This document shows positions 5,169 to 5,905 of a stretch of DNA of 5,905 nucleotides, in pieces. Every line of letters starts with the position of its first letter. Position 1 is the first letter of the stretch. This DNA is from JBAZYZ01 sp964366065 (GTDB lineage: Bacteria > Patescibacteriota > Minisyncoccia > Phycocordibacterales > VMEP01). The stretch is from the NCBI GenBank assembly GCA_964366065.1, contig CAYISF010000037.1:1-5905 (forward strand). Direction: 5' to 3'. Under the pieces are notes generated by a model. That model had not been told where the DNA came from and ran no database searches. It worked only from the letters and a program-made list of their open reading frames with translations. A program made the position numbers and the translations under genes.

Positions 5169-5905
5169 ATGATTGAATTAAACGACGGCAAAATAAAAGA
5201 TTTAGAAACTAAAGCGAATAAAATTCGCCAGGATATTATTACGATGCTGGTGGAAGCCGGCTCGGGACACACGGCTGGGCCTCTCGGTATGGCGGATATT
5301 TTTACCGCTCTCTATTTCGGCATCTTAAAACACGACCCGAAAAATCCAAAGTGGGAGGAACGCGACCGGTTAGTGTTATCAAACGGCCACATCTGCCCCG
5401 TACTTTACGCTGCTATGGCGCACAGCGGGTATTTCCCCAAGGATGAATTAATGACGCTCCGCAAATTCGGCTCGCGACTGCAAGGACATCCGCACCGCGA
5501 CTTTTTGCCCGCACTGGAGACATCCTCCGGCCCTTTGGGCTCGGGACTTTCGCAGGCGGTCGGCATGGCGCTCGCCGACAGAATAGACCGCGGAACAAGT
5601 TCGGACCGGTTTATATACGCCATGATGTCGGACGGCGAGTTGGACTGCGGGAATTCATGGGAAGGGGCGATGCTCGCGGGAAAAGAAAAACTTCATAACC
5701 TTATCGCCATTGTGGACCGGAACAACATCCAAATAGACGGATTTACCGAGGATGTAATGCCGCTTGAGCCGCTTCACGAAAAATGGGCGGCTTGGAATTG
5801 GCACGTGCAGGAGATAGACGGGCACAGTTTCCATTCGATTTTTGACGCGGTGGAAGAAGCCAAAGCGGTTTTCAACCAGCCCTCGGTCATTATCGCGCAC
5901 ACCAT
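5169..5905 (+). CDS. tkt: Transketolase, N-terminal thiamine-diphosphate domain (3' end outside window)
   Basis: From ATG 5169 the frame stays open to the window edge (245 full codons plus two bases). Transketolase moves two-carbon units between ketose and aldose phosphates, for example xylulose-5-P + ribose-5-P to sedoheptulose-7-P + glyceraldehyde-3-P. Visible signatures are AGSGHTAGPLG (30-40, H34), LSNGHICPVLYA (70-81, H74), QGHPH (105-109, H107), SSGPLGSGLSQAVGMA (119-134), and the ThDP/metal motif SDGELD (154-159) through DRNNIQIDG (183-191). By alignment D155, N185 and I187 are the metal ligands. The first Gly of the usual GDG is Ser. The short N-terminus, SGHTAGPLG form and SDGE motif resemble the split transketolases made of separate N- and C-terminal subunits, but the break comes too early to tell. 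The gene begins 14 bases after the epimerase stop with no clear SD. The next in-frame ATG (5244) would cut into the first conserved helix. Confidence 0.93.
   Translation, partial: MIELNDGKIKDLETKANKIRQDIITMLVEAGSGHTAGPLGMADIFTALYFGILKHDPKNPKWEERDRLVLSNGHICPVLYAAMAHSGYFPKDELMTLRKFGSRLQGHPHRDFLPALETSSGPLGSGLSQAVGMALADRIDRGTSSDRFIYAMMSDGELDCGNSWEGAMLAGKEKLHNLIAIVDRNNIQIDGFTEDVMPLEPLHEKWAAWNWHVQEIDGHSFHSIFDAVEEAKAVFNQPSVIIAHT

Noticed and set aside
5655..5900. Antisense frame opposite transketolase
   Set aside because: The sense strand holds the conserved ThDP-binding motif over the same bases.

Overview
The window looks like a piece of a small-genome bacterium of the Patescibacteria/CPR type, most likely a Parcubacteria-like lineage. 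This is an inference from style rather than from a marker gene. The supporting signs are tightly packed same-strand genes, a secreted protein with Thr/Ser-rich linkers and a Gly/Pro-rich hinge, and divergent versions of core sugar-phosphate enzymes. UGA is used as a stop (it ends rpiB exactly where the family should end), which argues against the Gracilibacteria/SR1 recoded genetic code. All supported genes are on the + strand.

The left part (1-2541) is an envelope or secretion module. A gene cut by the left edge encodes an unrecognised small soluble domain. Its end overlaps by 22 bases a 727-residue secreted protein. That protein has a signal peptide, a zinc-dependent phospholipase C/S1-P1 nuclease-like catalytic domain, a long Thr/Ser/Pro linker, an Ig-like domain and an unrecognised C-terminal module. 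A stretch of about 240 bases inside the enzyme domain is far more AT-rich than its surroundings.

The junction (2577-2722) holds a strong intrinsic terminator. Its 3' arm and U-tract form the spacer of a near-consensus promoter (ATGACA, 17 bases, TATAAT). A 100-N scaffold gap begins one base after the -10 box. The promoter points into the next operon.

The right part (2723-5905) is a compact five-gene operon: GAPDH (first ~16 residues lost in the gap), a MazG/HisE-like nucleotide pyrophosphatase, ribose-5-phosphate isomerase B, a ribulose-phosphate 3-epimerase-like TIM barrel, and the N-terminal part of a transketolase cut by the right edge. RpiB, Rpe and transketolase are the non-oxidative pentose phosphate enzymes that interconvert ribulose-5-P, ribose-5-P and xylulose-5-P. 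Transketolase releases glyceraldehyde-3-P, the substrate of GAPDH, so the operon links pentose interconversion to lower glycolysis. The pyrophosphatase probably cleans up, or acts on, nucleotides or phosphoribosyl compounds.

The least ordinary points are the epimerase homologue, which lacks both conserved metal-binding histidines, the terminator/promoter overlap, an inverted repeat just before the start codon of the secreted enzyme, and the compositional island in that enzyme. No mobile element, CRISPR array, tRNA or rRNA was seen, and I see no clear case for a wholly new system.
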